21,081 nt of DNA from DATKZB01 sp035528235 (GCA_035528235.1 DATKZB010000241.1:1-21081); one strand, 5' to 3'. Counted from the first letter of the stretch, positions 1 to 9,022 are shown. Notes: generated by a model from the letters alone, not told the origin. Program-made: numbers and translations.

Positions 1-1138
1 TCCGGGCCACTTCGCCGGCGGCCAGCAGACCTGGCAGTTCGGTGCGTCCGTGCACGTCAGTGCTTACCCCGCCGCAGCTGTAGTGCGCACCCGGTACCAC
101 CGGGATCGGCTCGCGGGTCGGCTCGACCCCTGAGCGTCGGCAGGCCTCGGTCACCGTGGGAAAACGTTCCTCGAGCCGTTCGACACCGCGCGCGTCGAGG
201 TAGACACAGGCGTCGCCGGTCTCCCGCAACCGTGCGTCGATGGCCGCGGCCACCATGTCGCGCGGGGCCAGGTCGCCCATCGGATGGTAGGCGTGCATGA
301 ACGGCCGGCCCGCCTTGTCGACCAGCCGGCCTCCCTCGCCGCGCACCGTCTCGGAGATCAGGTGCCGGCTGGCCCCGGCAATATACAGCGTGGTCGGATG
401 GAACTGGACGAACTCCAGGTCGGCCAGCACGGCCCCCGCCCGGTACGCCATGGCCAGGCCGTCACCGGTGGCCACTTCGGGGTTGGTCGTCTCGCGATAC
501 ATCCGGCCCAGGCCGCCGCTCGCCAGGACCGTCCGACGGGCACGCACCACCAGCATCCCGTGCTGGGCGTGCCACGCCAGAGCCCCGACAACGGCCCCGT
601 CGACCACGAGCAGGTCGATGACGTAGGTGTTGTCGCGGACGTCGATGGATTCGCTCTGCGCGACCCGGTCGAGGAGGGCGCTGGTGATTTCCTTGCCGGT
701 CTCGTCGCCACGGGCGTGAATAACGCGCGGGGCGGAGTGGCCACCCTCGCGGCCGGCACTGATTCGGTCGCCGACCTTGTCGAACTCGGCGCCCCAATCC
801 ATGAGTTCGCGGATGCACCCGGGCGCCGCCCCGACCACCTGCCGCACGACCGTCTCGTCGGACAGGCCGCAACCGGTGGCCAGCGTGTCGGCCACGTGAC
901 TTTCGATGCTGTCGTCGGGCACGATGGCCGCCGCAATCCCGCCCTGGGCGTAGAAACTGTTCGATTCGGTCAGAGCCCGCTTCGTCAGCAGCGTCACGTG
1001 CAGGGCCGGCGCCATCTCGAGCGCCGCCCGCAGCGCCGCCACGCCGCTGCCGATCACCAGCACGTCCGTAAAGACCTGCGGCAGCCTGGCCGTGTCAAAC
1101 GCCGTCAGGTAACGGCGAACCTGGGCATGTCGTCGCAT
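1..1138 (-). CDS. nadB: L-aspartate oxidase NadB, C-terminus cut by window edge
   Basis: L-aspartate oxidase is a cytoplasmic FAD enzyme that oxidises L-aspartate to iminoaspartate, the first step of de novo NAD synthesis; NadA then uses the product to make quinolinate. The reverse strand reads open from ATG 1138 to the edge, giving the first 379 residues of a family usually 500-550 long. Visible signatures are the FAD-binding GSGVAAL at residues 30-36, the SNSFYAQGGIAAA segment at about 59-71, the EGGHSAPRV region, FVQFHPTTL and RGEGGRLVD. These order and motifs match NadB and the related succinate dehydrogenase/fumarate reductase flavoproteins; the SFYAQGGIA form favours NadB over FrdA/SdhA. 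The start is supported by a GGGAGG ribosome site 5-10 bases upstream. A possible promoter lies at 1161-1189. No nadA or nadC is in the window. Confidence 0.93.
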   Translation of the reverse strand, partial: MRRHAQVRRYLTAFDTARLPQVFTDVLVIGSGVAALRAALEMAPALHVTLLTKRALTESNSFYAQGGIAAAIVPDDSIESHVADTLATGCGLSDETVVRQVVGAAPGCIRELMDWGAEFDKVGDRISAGREGGHSAPRVIHARGDETGKEITSALLDRVAQSESIDVRDNTYVIDLLVVDGAVVGALAWHAQHGMLVVRARRTVLASGGLGRMYRETTNPEVATGDGLAMAYRAGAVLADLEFVQFHPTTLYIAGASRHLISETVRGEGGRLVDKAGRPFMHAYHPMGDLAPRDMVAAAIDARLRETGDACVYLDARGVERLEERFPTVTEACRRSGVEPTREPIPVVPGAHYSCGGVSTDVHGRTELPGLLAAGEVAR

Positions 1139-1160
1139 CAGCGCCTCCCGCAAAAGCGCG

Positions 1161-1189
1161 ATGATACGCCCGCGCGGACGCCCGCACAA
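1161..1189 (-). promoter_or_regulatory. Possible sigma-70-type promoter of nadB
   Basis: On the minus strand TTGTGC (1184-1189) is followed after 17 bases by TATCAT (1161-1166). The -10 matches consensus at five of six bases and the -35 at three. It would give a leader of about 15-20 bases before the ATG at 1138, which leaves room for the Shine-Dalgarno. Read by eye only. Confidence 0.4.
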
Positions 1190-1293
1190 GATGAAACGGA
1201 CCGGCTGGATGGGTCACAGGAAGCCCCGGGCACCGCCCGGAGATCAAAGGCCGACGCCGCACATCGCCCGGAAACCGGGACCCTACCTCCGCC

Positions 1294-2856
1294 TCACGAA
1301 CCCTTGCCGCCCGGCGGCGACGCCGGCAACGCCAGCCGCGGGGCCGAAAGGTCCAGCCGGTACATGATCTGGTTGTAGTCGTAGCGCGGCGTGGGGACCG
1401 TGGCGCCGGAGAACGCCTGGGTGTAGGTGCCCTCGAAGTAAATGATGCGGCCGCCCTGCTGGTCGAAGAACGGGTGGTGGACCGGGTTGTAAAAACTGTA
1501 GGTGTCGTGAGTCACGATCTTGCGGGCGGTCCGCCAGGGCCCTTCCGGGGCGTCGGCCTCGGCGTACCAGATCTCGCCCAAGGCCGACGTGCCCCAGAAC
1601 TGGCAGAAGATCATGATCCACCGGCCGCGGTACGCGTTCCAGCGAACCGACCCGCGGTGGGCGCGGACGGGCTTACCGCCCTGGGCGTCGCGCAGGTCCA
1701 TCCATACCTCGCCGGAGGCGATCTTCCCGGCCGCAACCAACTCGTGATGCCGGTCGACGTTGACGGCGGCCGTGTCGCGCTTCCAGCCCCAGACGAGCCG
1801 GCCCGCGGCGTCGCGGTCCAGGGCCGGGGCGTTCTTGTCGAAGCCGCTGCCCGCGGCCAGGCACGTAAACGCCTCGTACGCGGCCGGGTCGAGCAGGCTC
1901 TTCCAGTCGGCCTTGACGCGCACGAACGGATACGGCTGGGCGAAGTACGAGTACGCCTGGTCGCCGACGGTCACGCGGGTCGCCTGCCCCTCGGGATGCA
2001 GCCGCACGTCGTCGGCCAGGCGCACCAGGGGCTCGAACACCTCCTTCTCGTCGTTGTAGACCATCAGGCCGTGCTCGAGGCGCTCGCTGAGGCTCTTCAT
2101 GAGACTGTAGTGCGCGACGAGGCGCTCGCGGCCCGACTCGTCGGCCACCGTGACCAACCCGTCCAACCAGACCATGCCGGCCTTGGGCAAGGGGGCCATC
2201 TTGCGGCTGAAGCCCTCGGCGTCGACGACGTACGTCAGGTCGACGCCCACCGCGGGGTCCAGGCCGCCGCGGTCCGGCAGTTCCGACGTCGCGCCCGACG
2301 TGGCGAACTGGCCCAGCGGATACGAGGCCCGGTTCGTGTCGCCCCAGAACCAGTAGAGTTTCCCCCGGTACGGCACGCCGAACACCGAGTCCTGGCCCAG
2401 GACGCCGCCGCTGAGGACGGGGTCGTGCGTGGGCGGCCGCCGGCCCGCCAGCACCGAGTCGCGGTAGATGCCCTGGCCCGTCACGCGGTACAGTCGCTCG
2501 GCGATGTTGAGGCGTTGGACGGCCAGCCTGGCGGTTCCCCCCGGCGTGGTCCGCAGCCGGGTGCCCCGGTATCCGAAACCGTCCTTGGGGAACTCGTAGC
2601 CGTGACTGCTGACGTGGAAGAACACGTCGCGGTCCATCAGACCCGGCTCATGGAAGGCCACGAGGCCCGCCGAGTCGGTGACGTAGCGGACCTCGTTGAC
2701 GGTCTTCAGTTCCACGAGCGGCACGCCGCGGCCCGTGTCCTTGTCCACGACCTCGATAACGAAGTACCGCTCGGGCCCCTGGGCAGCCCGGGCACCGCCC
2801 GGCAACAGGAGCAGCCCGACGATCGCAGCGCCGCCAAGAATCCATCGGCATCGCAT
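1294..2856 (-). CDS. Secreted DUF4185-like (five-bladed propeller glycosidase-like) protein
   Basis: A 520-residue protein with a clear signal peptide: MRCRW, then a hydrophobic stretch to about residue 20 and an ARA-A cleavage site near 25. It is therefore expected outside the cytoplasmic membrane. After a short beta-rich domain (about 27-110, FVIEVVDKDTGRGVPLVELKT) the chain has the look of a five-bladed beta-propeller: a GQDSVFGVPYRGKLYWFWGDTNRA segment at about 155-180, then repeated Trp/Tyr-rich blades (YAEADAPEGPWRTA, FYNPVHHPFF). The WFWGDT motif is characteristic of DUF4185 and related GH-type propellers, some of which cleave arabinan; the substrate here is unknown. The start is backed by a GGAGG site about 9 bases upstream. 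It lies 92 bases behind the FAA-hydrolase gene in the same direction and may share its transcript. I am sure of the gene and moderately sure of the family. Confidence 0.7.
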   Translation of the reverse strand: MRCRWILGGAAIVGLLLLPGGARAAQGPERYFVIEVVDKDTGRGVPLVELKTVNEVRYVTDSAGLVAFHEPGLMDRDVFFHVSSHGYEFPKDGFGYRGTRLRTTPGGTARLAVQRLNIAERLYRVTGQGIYRDSVLAGRRPPTHDPVLSGGVLGQDSVFGVPYRGKLYWFWGDTNRASYPLGQFATSGATSELPDRGGLDPAVGVDLTYVVDAEGFSRKMAPLPKAGMVWLDGLVTVADESGRERLVAHYSLMKSLSERLEHGLMVYNDEKEVFEPLVRLADDVRLHPEGQATRVTVGDQAYSYFAQPYPFVRVKADWKSLLDPAAYEAFTCLAAGSGFDKNAPALDRDAAGRLVWGWKRDTAAVNVDRHHELVAAGKIASGEVWMDLRDAQGGKPVRAHRGSVRWNAYRGRWIMIFCQFWGTSALGEIWYAEADAPEGPWRTARKIVTHDTYSFYNPVHHPFFDQQGGRIIYFEGTYTQAFSGATVPTPRYDYNQIMYRLDLSAPRLALPASPPGGKGS

Positions 2857-2948
2857 GAGATTTCACCCTCCGGCATCATCGTGAGGACGCGCCACCCGGG
2901 CGATGGCACGGCTCGGCACGGGCGGCGGACGGCCAGGGGCCAAGACCC

Positions 2949-3749
2949 TCACGCCACGCGGGCGGGCGCGGAACCCTTCGGCGGCTCGGAAACGACCTCG
3001 TTCGCCAGCACGCCGATGCCCTCGACCTCGACCTCGATGCGGTCGCCCGGCTGCATCGGCCCGATGCCGGCGGGGGTGCCGGTGGCGATGACGTCGCCGG
3101 CCTCGAGGGTCATGATGCGGCTGGCCCAGGATACCAGGTATCGGCAATCGAAGATGAGTTGGTCGGTGCCGGACTGCTGACGGACCTGGCCGTTGAGGCG
3201 GCTCGTTACGGCCAAGCGGCCCGTGTCGCCGGGGTCGGTCTCGATCCACGGTCCCATGACGCCGAATGTGTCGAACCCCTTGGCCCGGGTCCACTGGCCG
3301 TCCTTGGCCTGGAGGTCGCGGGCCGTGACGTCGTTGAAGCACGTGTAGCCGAGGATGCAGCGCTGGGCCTCTTCGACGGGCACGCTTCGGCATCGCCGGC
3401 CGACGACGACGGCCAGTTCGGCCTCGTAGTCGACGCGTGCGGCCATCGCCGGGTACACGATGGGCTGGCGGTGGCCGGCCAGCGCGGTCGTCGGTTTCAT
3501 GAAGAGGACGGGCTCGTCGGGGATGGGCTGGCCCATTTCGGCGGCGTGGTCGCGGTAATTCAGGCCGACGCAGAGCATCTTCGACGGGCGCGTGGGCGCC
3601 AGCAGGGCCACCTCGCCCAGCGGGTACGTGGTCTTCATGGGCGCGAGGCCATCGAAGAAGGGGCGCAGGAGTTCGCGGACCCGGTCGCCCTCCACGATGC
3701 CGTATCGAATCTGATCCTCGACCAGGAACCGAACCAGCCGCATCGCCAC
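2949..3749 (-). CDS. Fumarylacetoacetate hydrolase family protein
   Basis: A 266-residue cytoplasmic enzyme of the FAA-hydrolase/2-hydroxyhepta-2,4-diene-1,7-dioate isomerase family, which hydrolyses, hydrates or decarboxylates 2-oxo-acid intermediates from aromatic or sugar-acid breakdown. Family features visible are GLNYRDHAAEMG (62-73), the metal ligands E109 and E111 in DYEAELAVVVG, D140 in FNDVTARDLQ, K157 in GQWTRAKGFDTFGVMGPW, and the C-terminal GTPAGIGP loop. All key residues are present and the length is normal. The start has an AAGGAG site 5-6 bases upstream. The gene begins only 12 bases after the 900-residue secreted protein and is almost certainly cotranscribed with it. That context suggests a step in carbohydrate-derived acid catabolism, but the exact reaction cannot be read from sequence in this family. 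Confidence 0.88.
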   Translation of the reverse strand: MAMRLVRFLVEDQIRYGIVEGDRVRELLRPFFDGLAPMKTTYPLGEVALLAPTRPSKMLCVGLNYRDHAAEMGQPIPDEPVLFMKPTTALAGHRQPIVYPAMAARVDYEAELAVVVGRRCRSVPVEEAQRCILGYTCFNDVTARDLQAKDGQWTRAKGFDTFGVMGPWIETDPGDTGRLAVTSRLNGQVRQQSGTDQLIFDCRYLVSWASRIMTLEAGDVIATGTPAGIGPMQPGDRIEVEVEGIGVLANEVVSEPPKGSAPARVA

Positions 3750-3761
3750 TCCTTCCTGACC

Positions 3762-6464
3762 CTACGGTGCGGCCCCGGCCCCGCCGGGCCGGGTGCCGAT
3801 CATCGCCCACCACGTCTGGCACGGCAGACCGTCGTTCAGCGAGGCCGGCAGAAAACTGCACGGGCTGGCGAGGAAGTCGGGTACGCCGGCCGCCCGCGAC
3901 CACTCCAGCGGCCGATGGTCGCCGTTACCGATGCGGAACCCGAAGCGGAAAACCCGCCCCCGCTCGCCCTTCAGGGGCCCTAGTTCCTTCATCGGAATCG
4001 CCGCCTCGTACAGCGTGTAGCCGATGGCCTGGTCGCGCGCGATGTCGGCCAGGGCCCCGTCCACCGGTCCGTACCAGGCGTCCTGGTTGCCCGGCACGTG
4101 CGTCCGCAGGACGGCCCGCGGACCGCGGAGGCGAACCACCTGGGCCCCCTGGGGACCGAACGCGATGGCCATCAGATGGTCGGTGTCGCGGAAGGCGCCC
4201 TCGGGCAGCGCGGCGTCGCGGGCCGGGTGCCCGAAATCGTCGTCGGCCCGTCTGGCCAGGCCCCACGCCAGTTGAATGGCGTCGCCGTCGAAGGCGTGCT
4301 CGCCGGCCCGGTACGTGCTGCGTTTGCGGCGGACGGCGGCGGCAAAGTAGAAGAACTCCTTGTCCCAGGCGGTCCGGACCTCGGCCCAGACGTCGCCGCT
4401 GGGGTCCTCGAGCACGACCGGGTCGATGCCCTCCCAGTCCGACAGGCCGTACCCGACCTCGATGGTCCGCTCGGCCGCCTGGGCCGGCCACACGACCTGC
4501 TTGGACCGGACGTACTGATCGTCGAGCGAGGTGACGGCCTCGATTTCGTACGGCCGGCGGCCGGCCTCCTCGGTCACGTCACACTCGAAGGTGACTTCGC
4601 GGGCCTGGCCGGCCTCGAGCGGGAACTGCTGTTTGCTCTGCCTGGCCTGCCACCCTTCCGGCAGCAGCAGCCCGGCCACGCCCTCCTGCTTGTGGGGCCG
4701 GTGGCTCTGGACCCACAGGGTCACGTTCGCCTTGCCGGGGATGTCGCCGCGGACGATGCTCTCAATGTGCACGGTGGCCGGCGCCAACCCCATGAACCTG
4801 GCCTTGCGGAGGCGTTCGCGCACCTGGTCGGCCTTCAGTTCGCCGCTGACCAGGTAGACGGGCGCCTCGCCGAAGGGGACGATGAGTTGCCGGCCTTTCC
4901 AGATGCCGACCGGTTGACCGACGACGTCCAGGGCCTCCAGACCCAGGCCGTCGTCCAGCACCAGGAGGCCGTGGTCGGGGGCTGACGGGTCGGTGCCCAC
5001 CCACGACCAGACCACCGCGACGCGCCGCTCGGGCCCCGAGAAGACGTGGGCCGCCAGCAACGGCACGTCGGCCCAGGCCTCGCCCTCGTAGGCGGCCCCG
5101 TCCAGTAGGTGCGTCATCCAGGCATAGGCGGCGGCCGACCAGAGAGGCGTCGGCAACCCGCGGTCCCACGACACGTACACGCGCTCGGCCCCGACCGCCA
5201 GCGCCACGATGTGGCGGGTCACCAGTTTCCAGGCCTGTCTCTGGGGCGACTGGGCGGCGGGGTCGTCGCCGGTACCGCCGACGACGGCCCGCTTGACACC
5301 CATCCGCCGGGCCATCTGGATGCCGTAGTCGAGCGACCGCCGGTAGGCCCCGCTCCGCAGGTTCGGCGCCCCGGCGTCGGCGTCGACCGAGAGGCTGACG
5401 CCATCGGCGCCGGCCAGCACGGGGCCTTCCGTCAGGACGTCGGCCAGGACGTCGGGCGATGTGGCCACCCAGAGATGCGCGGGGGCCTCGCGCCGCCGGA
5501 CGGTCTCGATCAGGCCCGACACGACCTGGCGGTACGACGCCACCGAATCGGCCGGCGCCGCCGGGTCGAAAACGGGCCGGCGACCCATCTGCCAGTCGGG
5601 AACCTTTTCGACGTACTGCTCGATGGCGTCGCCCGTCGCGGCAGCAAAGGCGTCGGGGTCGGCCTGGCGCTTCGCGGCGTCGAACGCCACAACGGGCATC
5701 GGCACGAGGCCGGCGCCGGAGACGGCATCGAGGGCCGCCGCGTCGCCGCTCCAGTCGAAGGCCAGGTGCCGGACGCCGAGCCGCCGGCAGACCTCCGTCG
5801 CCTGGGCCGGCAACTTCCCGGTCGGGACGACGAGTCCGAACGGGCTCGACGGGTCCGGCCCTTCGACCGACGGGTGGACCACCGCGAGGCCGCAGGCCCC
5901 GCTGGCGCTACGGCCCTGGCAGGTCGCCGTGACCAGGACGTGGTAGTAGCCGAAGGCCGACAGTTCCTCAAGGCCCAGGTCGGCCGCCGCCCCGCCCGAG
6001 GCGTCCGTAAAGACGGACGGCAACGTGCCGGACGCCACCTTGCGCCCGTAGAAATCCTGAGCCAGGTACCTTAACTCGACGGCCGCCGGGGCGCCGGTCG
6101 ACCGGACGGTCACCACCAGCCGCACGGGCAGGTCGCCGTCCGGCCCCATCCGGTAGAACCCTCCGGGCACGGTCGGGGCAACCTGGACGGCCAGCGCGGC
6201 ACCGGCCTGGGGGGCCGACGGCGTCTCGTAGGCGTACTGGTGGAAGACCTGGTTGAGGATCCGCCACTGGAGGGCCGTCAGGTTGAGCGACTGGATGGCC
6301 TCCGGAGGGAGTTCCGCCATCTCGCCGGGGGCGTCCTCGGCCACGGGCTGGGCCGGTTTGGGGGAGATGTCGAGCTTGGCGGCAGCGGGCGACTCGCCCG
6401 ACGCCGAGGCCGCCCAGACGAGCACGACGCTGACGAATACCCCCAGGGCACCGCGTGTCCCCAT
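3762..6464 (-). CDS. Secreted multidomain glycoside-hydrolase-like protein
   Basis: A 900-residue protein beginning with a signal peptide (MGTRGALGVFVSVVLVWAASASG). I chose ATG 6464 over an in-frame ATG 21 bases upstream because GGAGGAGA sits 7-8 bases before 6464 and the upstream ATG would fall at the predicted transcription start. Regions I can distinguish are a beta-rich N-terminal part (about 75-190), a TIM-barrel-like stretch (about 195-475: FGLVVPTGKLPAQATEVCRRLG, RRMGVKRAVVGGTG), a NEW3-like beta domain (about 565-660), and a C-terminal CBM9/DOMON-like domain (about 670-890: DWEGIDPVVLEDPSGDVWAEVRTAWD, FYFAAAVRR, GFRIGNGD). The arrangement is typical of planctomycete proteins acting on polysaccharides. 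I could not identify a catalytic acid pair with confidence, so it may be a binding protein or an uncharacterised hydrolase. It leads an operon with the FAA hydrolase. Confidence 0.75.
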   Translation of the reverse strand: MGTRGALGVFVSVVLVWAASASGESPAAAKLDISPKPAQPVAEDAPGEMAELPPEAIQSLNLTALQWRILNQVFHQYAYETPSAPQAGAALAVQVAPTVPGGFYRMGPDGDLPVRLVVTVRSTGAPAAVELRYLAQDFYGRKVASGTLPSVFTDASGGAAADLGLEELSAFGYYHVLVTATCQGRSASGACGLAVVHPSVEGPDPSSPFGLVVPTGKLPAQATEVCRRLGVRHLAFDWSGDAAALDAVSGAGLVPMPVVAFDAAKRQADPDAFAAATGDAIEQYVEKVPDWQMGRRPVFDPAAPADSVASYRQVVSGLIETVRRREAPAHLWVATSPDVLADVLTEGPVLAGADGVSLSVDADAGAPNLRSGAYRRSLDYGIQMARRMGVKRAVVGGTGDDPAAQSPQRQAWKLVTRHIVALAVGAERVYVSWDRGLPTPLWSAAAYAWMTHLLDGAAYEGEAWADVPLLAAHVFSGPERRVAVVWSWVGTDPSAPDHGLLVLDDGLGLEALDVVGQPVGIWKGRQLIVPFGEAPVYLVSGELKADQVRERLRKARFMGLAPATVHIESIVRGDIPGKANVTLWVQSHRPHKQEGVAGLLLPEGWQARQSKQQFPLEAGQAREVTFECDVTEEAGRRPYEIEAVTSLDDQYVRSKQVVWPAQAAERTIEVGYGLSDWEGIDPVVLEDPSGDVWAEVRTAWDKEFFYFAAAVRRKRSTYRAGEHAFDGDAIQLAWGLARRADDDFGHPARDAALPEGAFRDTDHLMAIAFGPQGAQVVRLRGPRAVLRTHVPGNQDAWYGPVDGALADIARDQAIGYTLYEAAIPMKELGPLKGERGRVFRFGFRIGNGDHRPLEWSRAAGVPDFLASPCSFLPASLNDGLPCQTWWAMIGTRPGGAGAAP

Positions 6465-6492
6465 AGACGTTCTCCTCCAGAGCAAGACGCGG

Positions 6493-6520
6493 ATTATAGC
6501 GCTCAGCCGGATGGGGACAA
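6493..6520 (-). promoter_or_regulatory. Sigma-70-type promoter of the 900-residue protein operon
   Basis: On the minus strand TTGTCC (6515-6520) and a perfect TATAAT (6493-6498) are separated by 16 bases. Transcription would start near 6486, about 22 bases before the ATG at 6464, leaving just enough room for the GGAGGAGA ribosome site. This also argues against the longer reading-frame start at 6485. Confidence 0.65.
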
Positions 6521-6579
6521 AGCAAAAACGGACACGGCCGGAGGGGCCACCGAGGCGGCGCCGCGCGACGGACCGGGCC

Positions 6580-7602
6580 TCACCAGGCCGCCAGTTCGCC
6601 GACGATCTCTTCGACGAGGTCCTTGATGGTGATGATGCCGAGGGCCCGGCCCCTGGCGTCCTCGACGATGGCCATCGCGGCCCGGTCCTTGCGCATCCGG
6701 AACATCGCCGCGCTGACCGTCGTTTCGGGTGACATCCGGACGAGGTCGCGGCTCATGATTCGACCGAGGTCGAGCGACTCGCTCGGGCCGGCCAGGACGT
6801 CGTTGATGCGGATGATGCCGACGACGCGGTCCCGGTGATTCTCGTAAACGGGCAGGCGGCTGAACGAGTGCCGCCTCAGTTCGGTGCTGAGCCGCTGGTG
6901 GCTGATGTTCGACGGCACCGCCGCCACGCTCCGCAGCGGGATCATCACCTCCTGGATGGGCCGCTCGCGGAGGCCCAGCACCCTCTCGACAAGTTTATCC
7001 TGGTACCCGCTGATGACGCCCTCGGCGGCGCTCTCGCGGATGACGGCCCGCAGCCGCTGTCGCGGCGTGAACGGATTGGCGGCCTGGCCCCCTCTCTTCG
7101 TCGAGACGCGCAGCACGAGTTCGCTGACGCCCTTGAGCGCCGGCACCAGGCCGATGCCGCGCAACACCTGGTACGCCCACCGCATCGGGCGCGCCATCGG
7201 ATACGCCCACCGGTCGGCCTCGAGGGCGAAGATGCTCTTGGGCGTGACGTCGGTGAAAACGAAGAAGATCGGCGTCAGGATGGCCGTGGCCAGGACCTCG
7301 ACCCCGATGGGCGTGTCGGCCCAACCGGAGGCCGCCACCAGCGTCGTGATCATCATCGTCGCCAGGTACACGCCGCCGTTGTAGCCGATGAGACAGACGA
7401 TGATGACCCCGCGCAGGTCGCGCACCAGCGTCAGCAGCATCCGGGCGCGGGGGTCGTTCTGCCCGACGCGCAGGCGCAGCCGGATGCGGTTCAGCCGATA
7501 CAGGCCGGTTTCCATCCCGTTCGCGAGGGCCGCCACGGCGATGCCCACGAGGGCCAAACCGCAGAGACCCCACGGATCCAGGAACTCGAGCACGGCGTCC
7601 AT
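6580..7602 (-). CDS. CNNM transmembrane domain / CBS-pair protein (short form)
   Basis: A 340-residue integral membrane protein of the CNNM (DUF21)/CBS family, related to CorC/YtfL-type divalent-cation transport proteins. The N-terminal CNNM domain (1-190) shows several hydrophobic helices and FTDVTPK at 116-122, a variant of the family's GEVTPK motif. A CBS pair follows (about 215-335: EVMIPLRSVAAV, FSRLPVYENHRDRVVGIIRINDVL, AMAIVEDARGRALGIITIKDLVEEIVGEL). The chain ends right after the CBS pair, so the C-terminal CorC/HlyC domain seen in its neighbour is absent. The start at 7602 was chosen because it overlaps the upstream gene's stop as TGATG, implying coupled translation; the frame stays open further upstream, but that part is antisense-like and inside the neighbouring gene. 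Confidence 0.88.
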   Translation of the reverse strand: MDAVLEFLDPWGLCGLALVGIAVAALANGMETGLYRLNRIRLRLRVGQNDPRARMLLTLVRDLRGVIIVCLIGYNGGVYLATMMITTLVAASGWADTPIGVEVLATAILTPIFFVFTDVTPKSIFALEADRWAYPMARPMRWAYQVLRGIGLVPALKGVSELVLRVSTKRGGQAANPFTPRQRLRAVIRESAAEGVISGYQDKLVERVLGLRERPIQEVMIPLRSVAAVPSNISHQRLSTELRRHSFSRLPVYENHRDRVVGIIRINDVLAGPSESLDLGRIMSRDLVRMSPETTVSAAMFRMRKDRAAMAIVEDARGRALGIITIKDLVEEIVGELAAW

Positions 7603-8930
7603 CAGTCGCCACCTCGTGCCGGCGGAAGCGATTCGTCCGCCGCCTCGTCCTCGCCCGGCGAGAGACGCAGCCGCACGAGCGTCACGCGGCGGCGGTGGAC
7701 CTCCTCGACGGCGAACTCCAGGTTCCGCCACCGGGCCGTGTCGCCGCGGTCGGGCAGCCGCCCCAGCAGGTTCGCCACAAACCCCGCCACCGTCGTGTAG
7801 CGGGCGCCGCCCTCGGGCAGGTCGATGTCAAAGAGGTCTTCCCAACTGCGGATCGAGAGGTTCCCGGCCAGCAGGTACTCCGACGGGCCGAGGCGCCGGA
7901 CCGGCTCGACGGCGGGCTGGTCGGTCTCATCCTCGATCTCGCCCACGATCTCCTCCAGGCAGTCCTCCAGGGTCACCAGGCCCGCCAGGCCGCCGTACTC
8001 GTCCACGACGACGGCCAACTGGATCCGACGCGACCGGAACTCGCCGAGCAGCCTCTCGACGGTCTCCGTCTCCGGCACGTAGTAGACCGGCCGCACCAGG
8101 GCCGAGAGCGGCCGGTCGGCGTTCAGAAAGGCCGTCTTCGCGTAGACGATGCCGACGACGTTGTCCATGCGTCCCTCGTACACGAGGATCTTGGTCTTGC
8201 GGGAGCGGCGGAAGATGGGCAGCGCCACGCGGGTAGGCGTACAGAGGTCGCAACCGATGATCTCGACGCGCGGCGTCATGACCTCGCGGACCTTCACCTC
8301 GCCCAGTTCGAGGATGTCGGCCACCATCTCGCTCTCGGCGCTCGAGACGGTACCCTCGTCGGCGGCCACCTCGACGACGGCCTGGAGTTCCTCGGTGGTC
8401 AGGAAACCTCGCTCGGCCCGACGGCCCCCCGTCACCAGGCGCGCCAGCGGACCCACGACCGCGTACCCCAGAATCACCCGGACGGGAAGCACCACGTACT
8501 CGAGCACCAGGAGCGGCAGGCTGGCCACGGGGGCCAGGGCCCCCGGCATCGTGGCCGCCAGGCTCTTGGGCGTGACCTCGCCGAACACGATGACCAACAG
8601 CGGCGTCAGCGTCCCGATGGCGAACTGCCACGCGCCCACCTTGTCCGGGTGCCGCTCGCCGGTCTCGTGCATCAGCATGACGCCCATCACGAAGAACGCC
8701 GTGTTGACCGTCATGTTGCCGAACAGAACGGTTACCAGCACCCGCCGAGGGTCATCCATGAGGCGTGCGGCCGCGCGATGGAAGGGGCTGCGCGACACCC
8801 GGTACCGCCGCAACTGCTCGCGCGACAGGTTAAAGAGCGCCGTCTCGGACCCCGAGAAGAACGCCGACGCGCTCAGCAAGAGCGCCATCACAACCAGGTG
8901 CCAGGAGAACTCGGCCAACTCGCTCAGCAT
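7602..8930 (-). CDS. CNNM/CBS/CorC-domain membrane protein (hemolysin C family)
   Basis: A 442-residue full-length member of the CNNM/CBS/CorC_HlyC family (UPF0053), thought to take part in Mg2+/Co2+ or other divalent-cation transport; 'hemolysin' is a historical name. The CNNM domain spans about 1-190 with four hydrophobic segments and the conserved FGEVTPKSLAA motif (117-124). Two CBS repeats follow at about 205-325 (VREVMTPRVEIIG; VVVDEYGGLAGLVTLEDCLEEIVGEIEDE), then a CorC_HlyC domain at about 340-425 (LLAGNLSIRSWEDLFDIDLPEGGARYTTVAGFVANLLGRLP). A GAGGGCGG ribosome site precedes ATG 8930. It overlaps the second CNNM gene by one base, so the two likely act together, perhaps as a heterodimer. 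Confidence 0.92.
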   Translation of the reverse strand: MLSELAEFSWHLVVMALLLSASAFFSGSETALFNLSREQLRRYRVSRSPFHRAAARLMDDPRRVLVTVLFGNMTVNTAFFVMGVMLMHETGERHPDKVGAWQFAIGTLTPLLVIVFGEVTPKSLAATMPGALAPVASLPLLVLEYVVLPVRVILGYAVVGPLARLVTGGRRAERGFLTTEELQAVVEVAADEGTVSSAESEMVADILELGEVKVREVMTPRVEIIGCDLCTPTRVALPIFRRSRKTKILVYEGRMDNVVGIVYAKTAFLNADRPLSALVRPVYYVPETETVERLLGEFRSRRIQLAVVVDEYGGLAGLVTLEDCLEEIVGEIEDETDQPAVEPVRRLGPSEYLLAGNLSIRSWEDLFDIDLPEGGARYTTVAGFVANLLGRLPDRGDTARWRNLEFAVEEVHRRRVTLVRLRLSPGEDEAADESLPPARGGD

Positions 8931-9022
8931 GAACCGCCCTCGTCAGCACACCGTCCGCGTGGCCGCCGCTCGTCCCCCGCCCACGCTCCGCCGGCCGGTG
9001 GCCGGCAGGGCCCGCGTTTCCG

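Noticed and set aside
1267..1279. Palindrome CCCGGAAACCGGG after the DUF4185-like gene
   Set aside because: The stem is only 5 bp with a 3-base loop and no T-run, so it is not a credible terminator.
284..1378. Plus-strand 364-codon open frame
   Set aside because: It is antisense to nadB and runs on into the neighbouring gene; composition is Arg/Pro/His-rich with no domain, typical of GC-driven shadow frames.
1474..3180. Plus-strand 568-codon open frame
   Set aside because: It lies opposite the DUF4185-like and FAA genes, crosses their intergenic gap, and has no recognisable motif.
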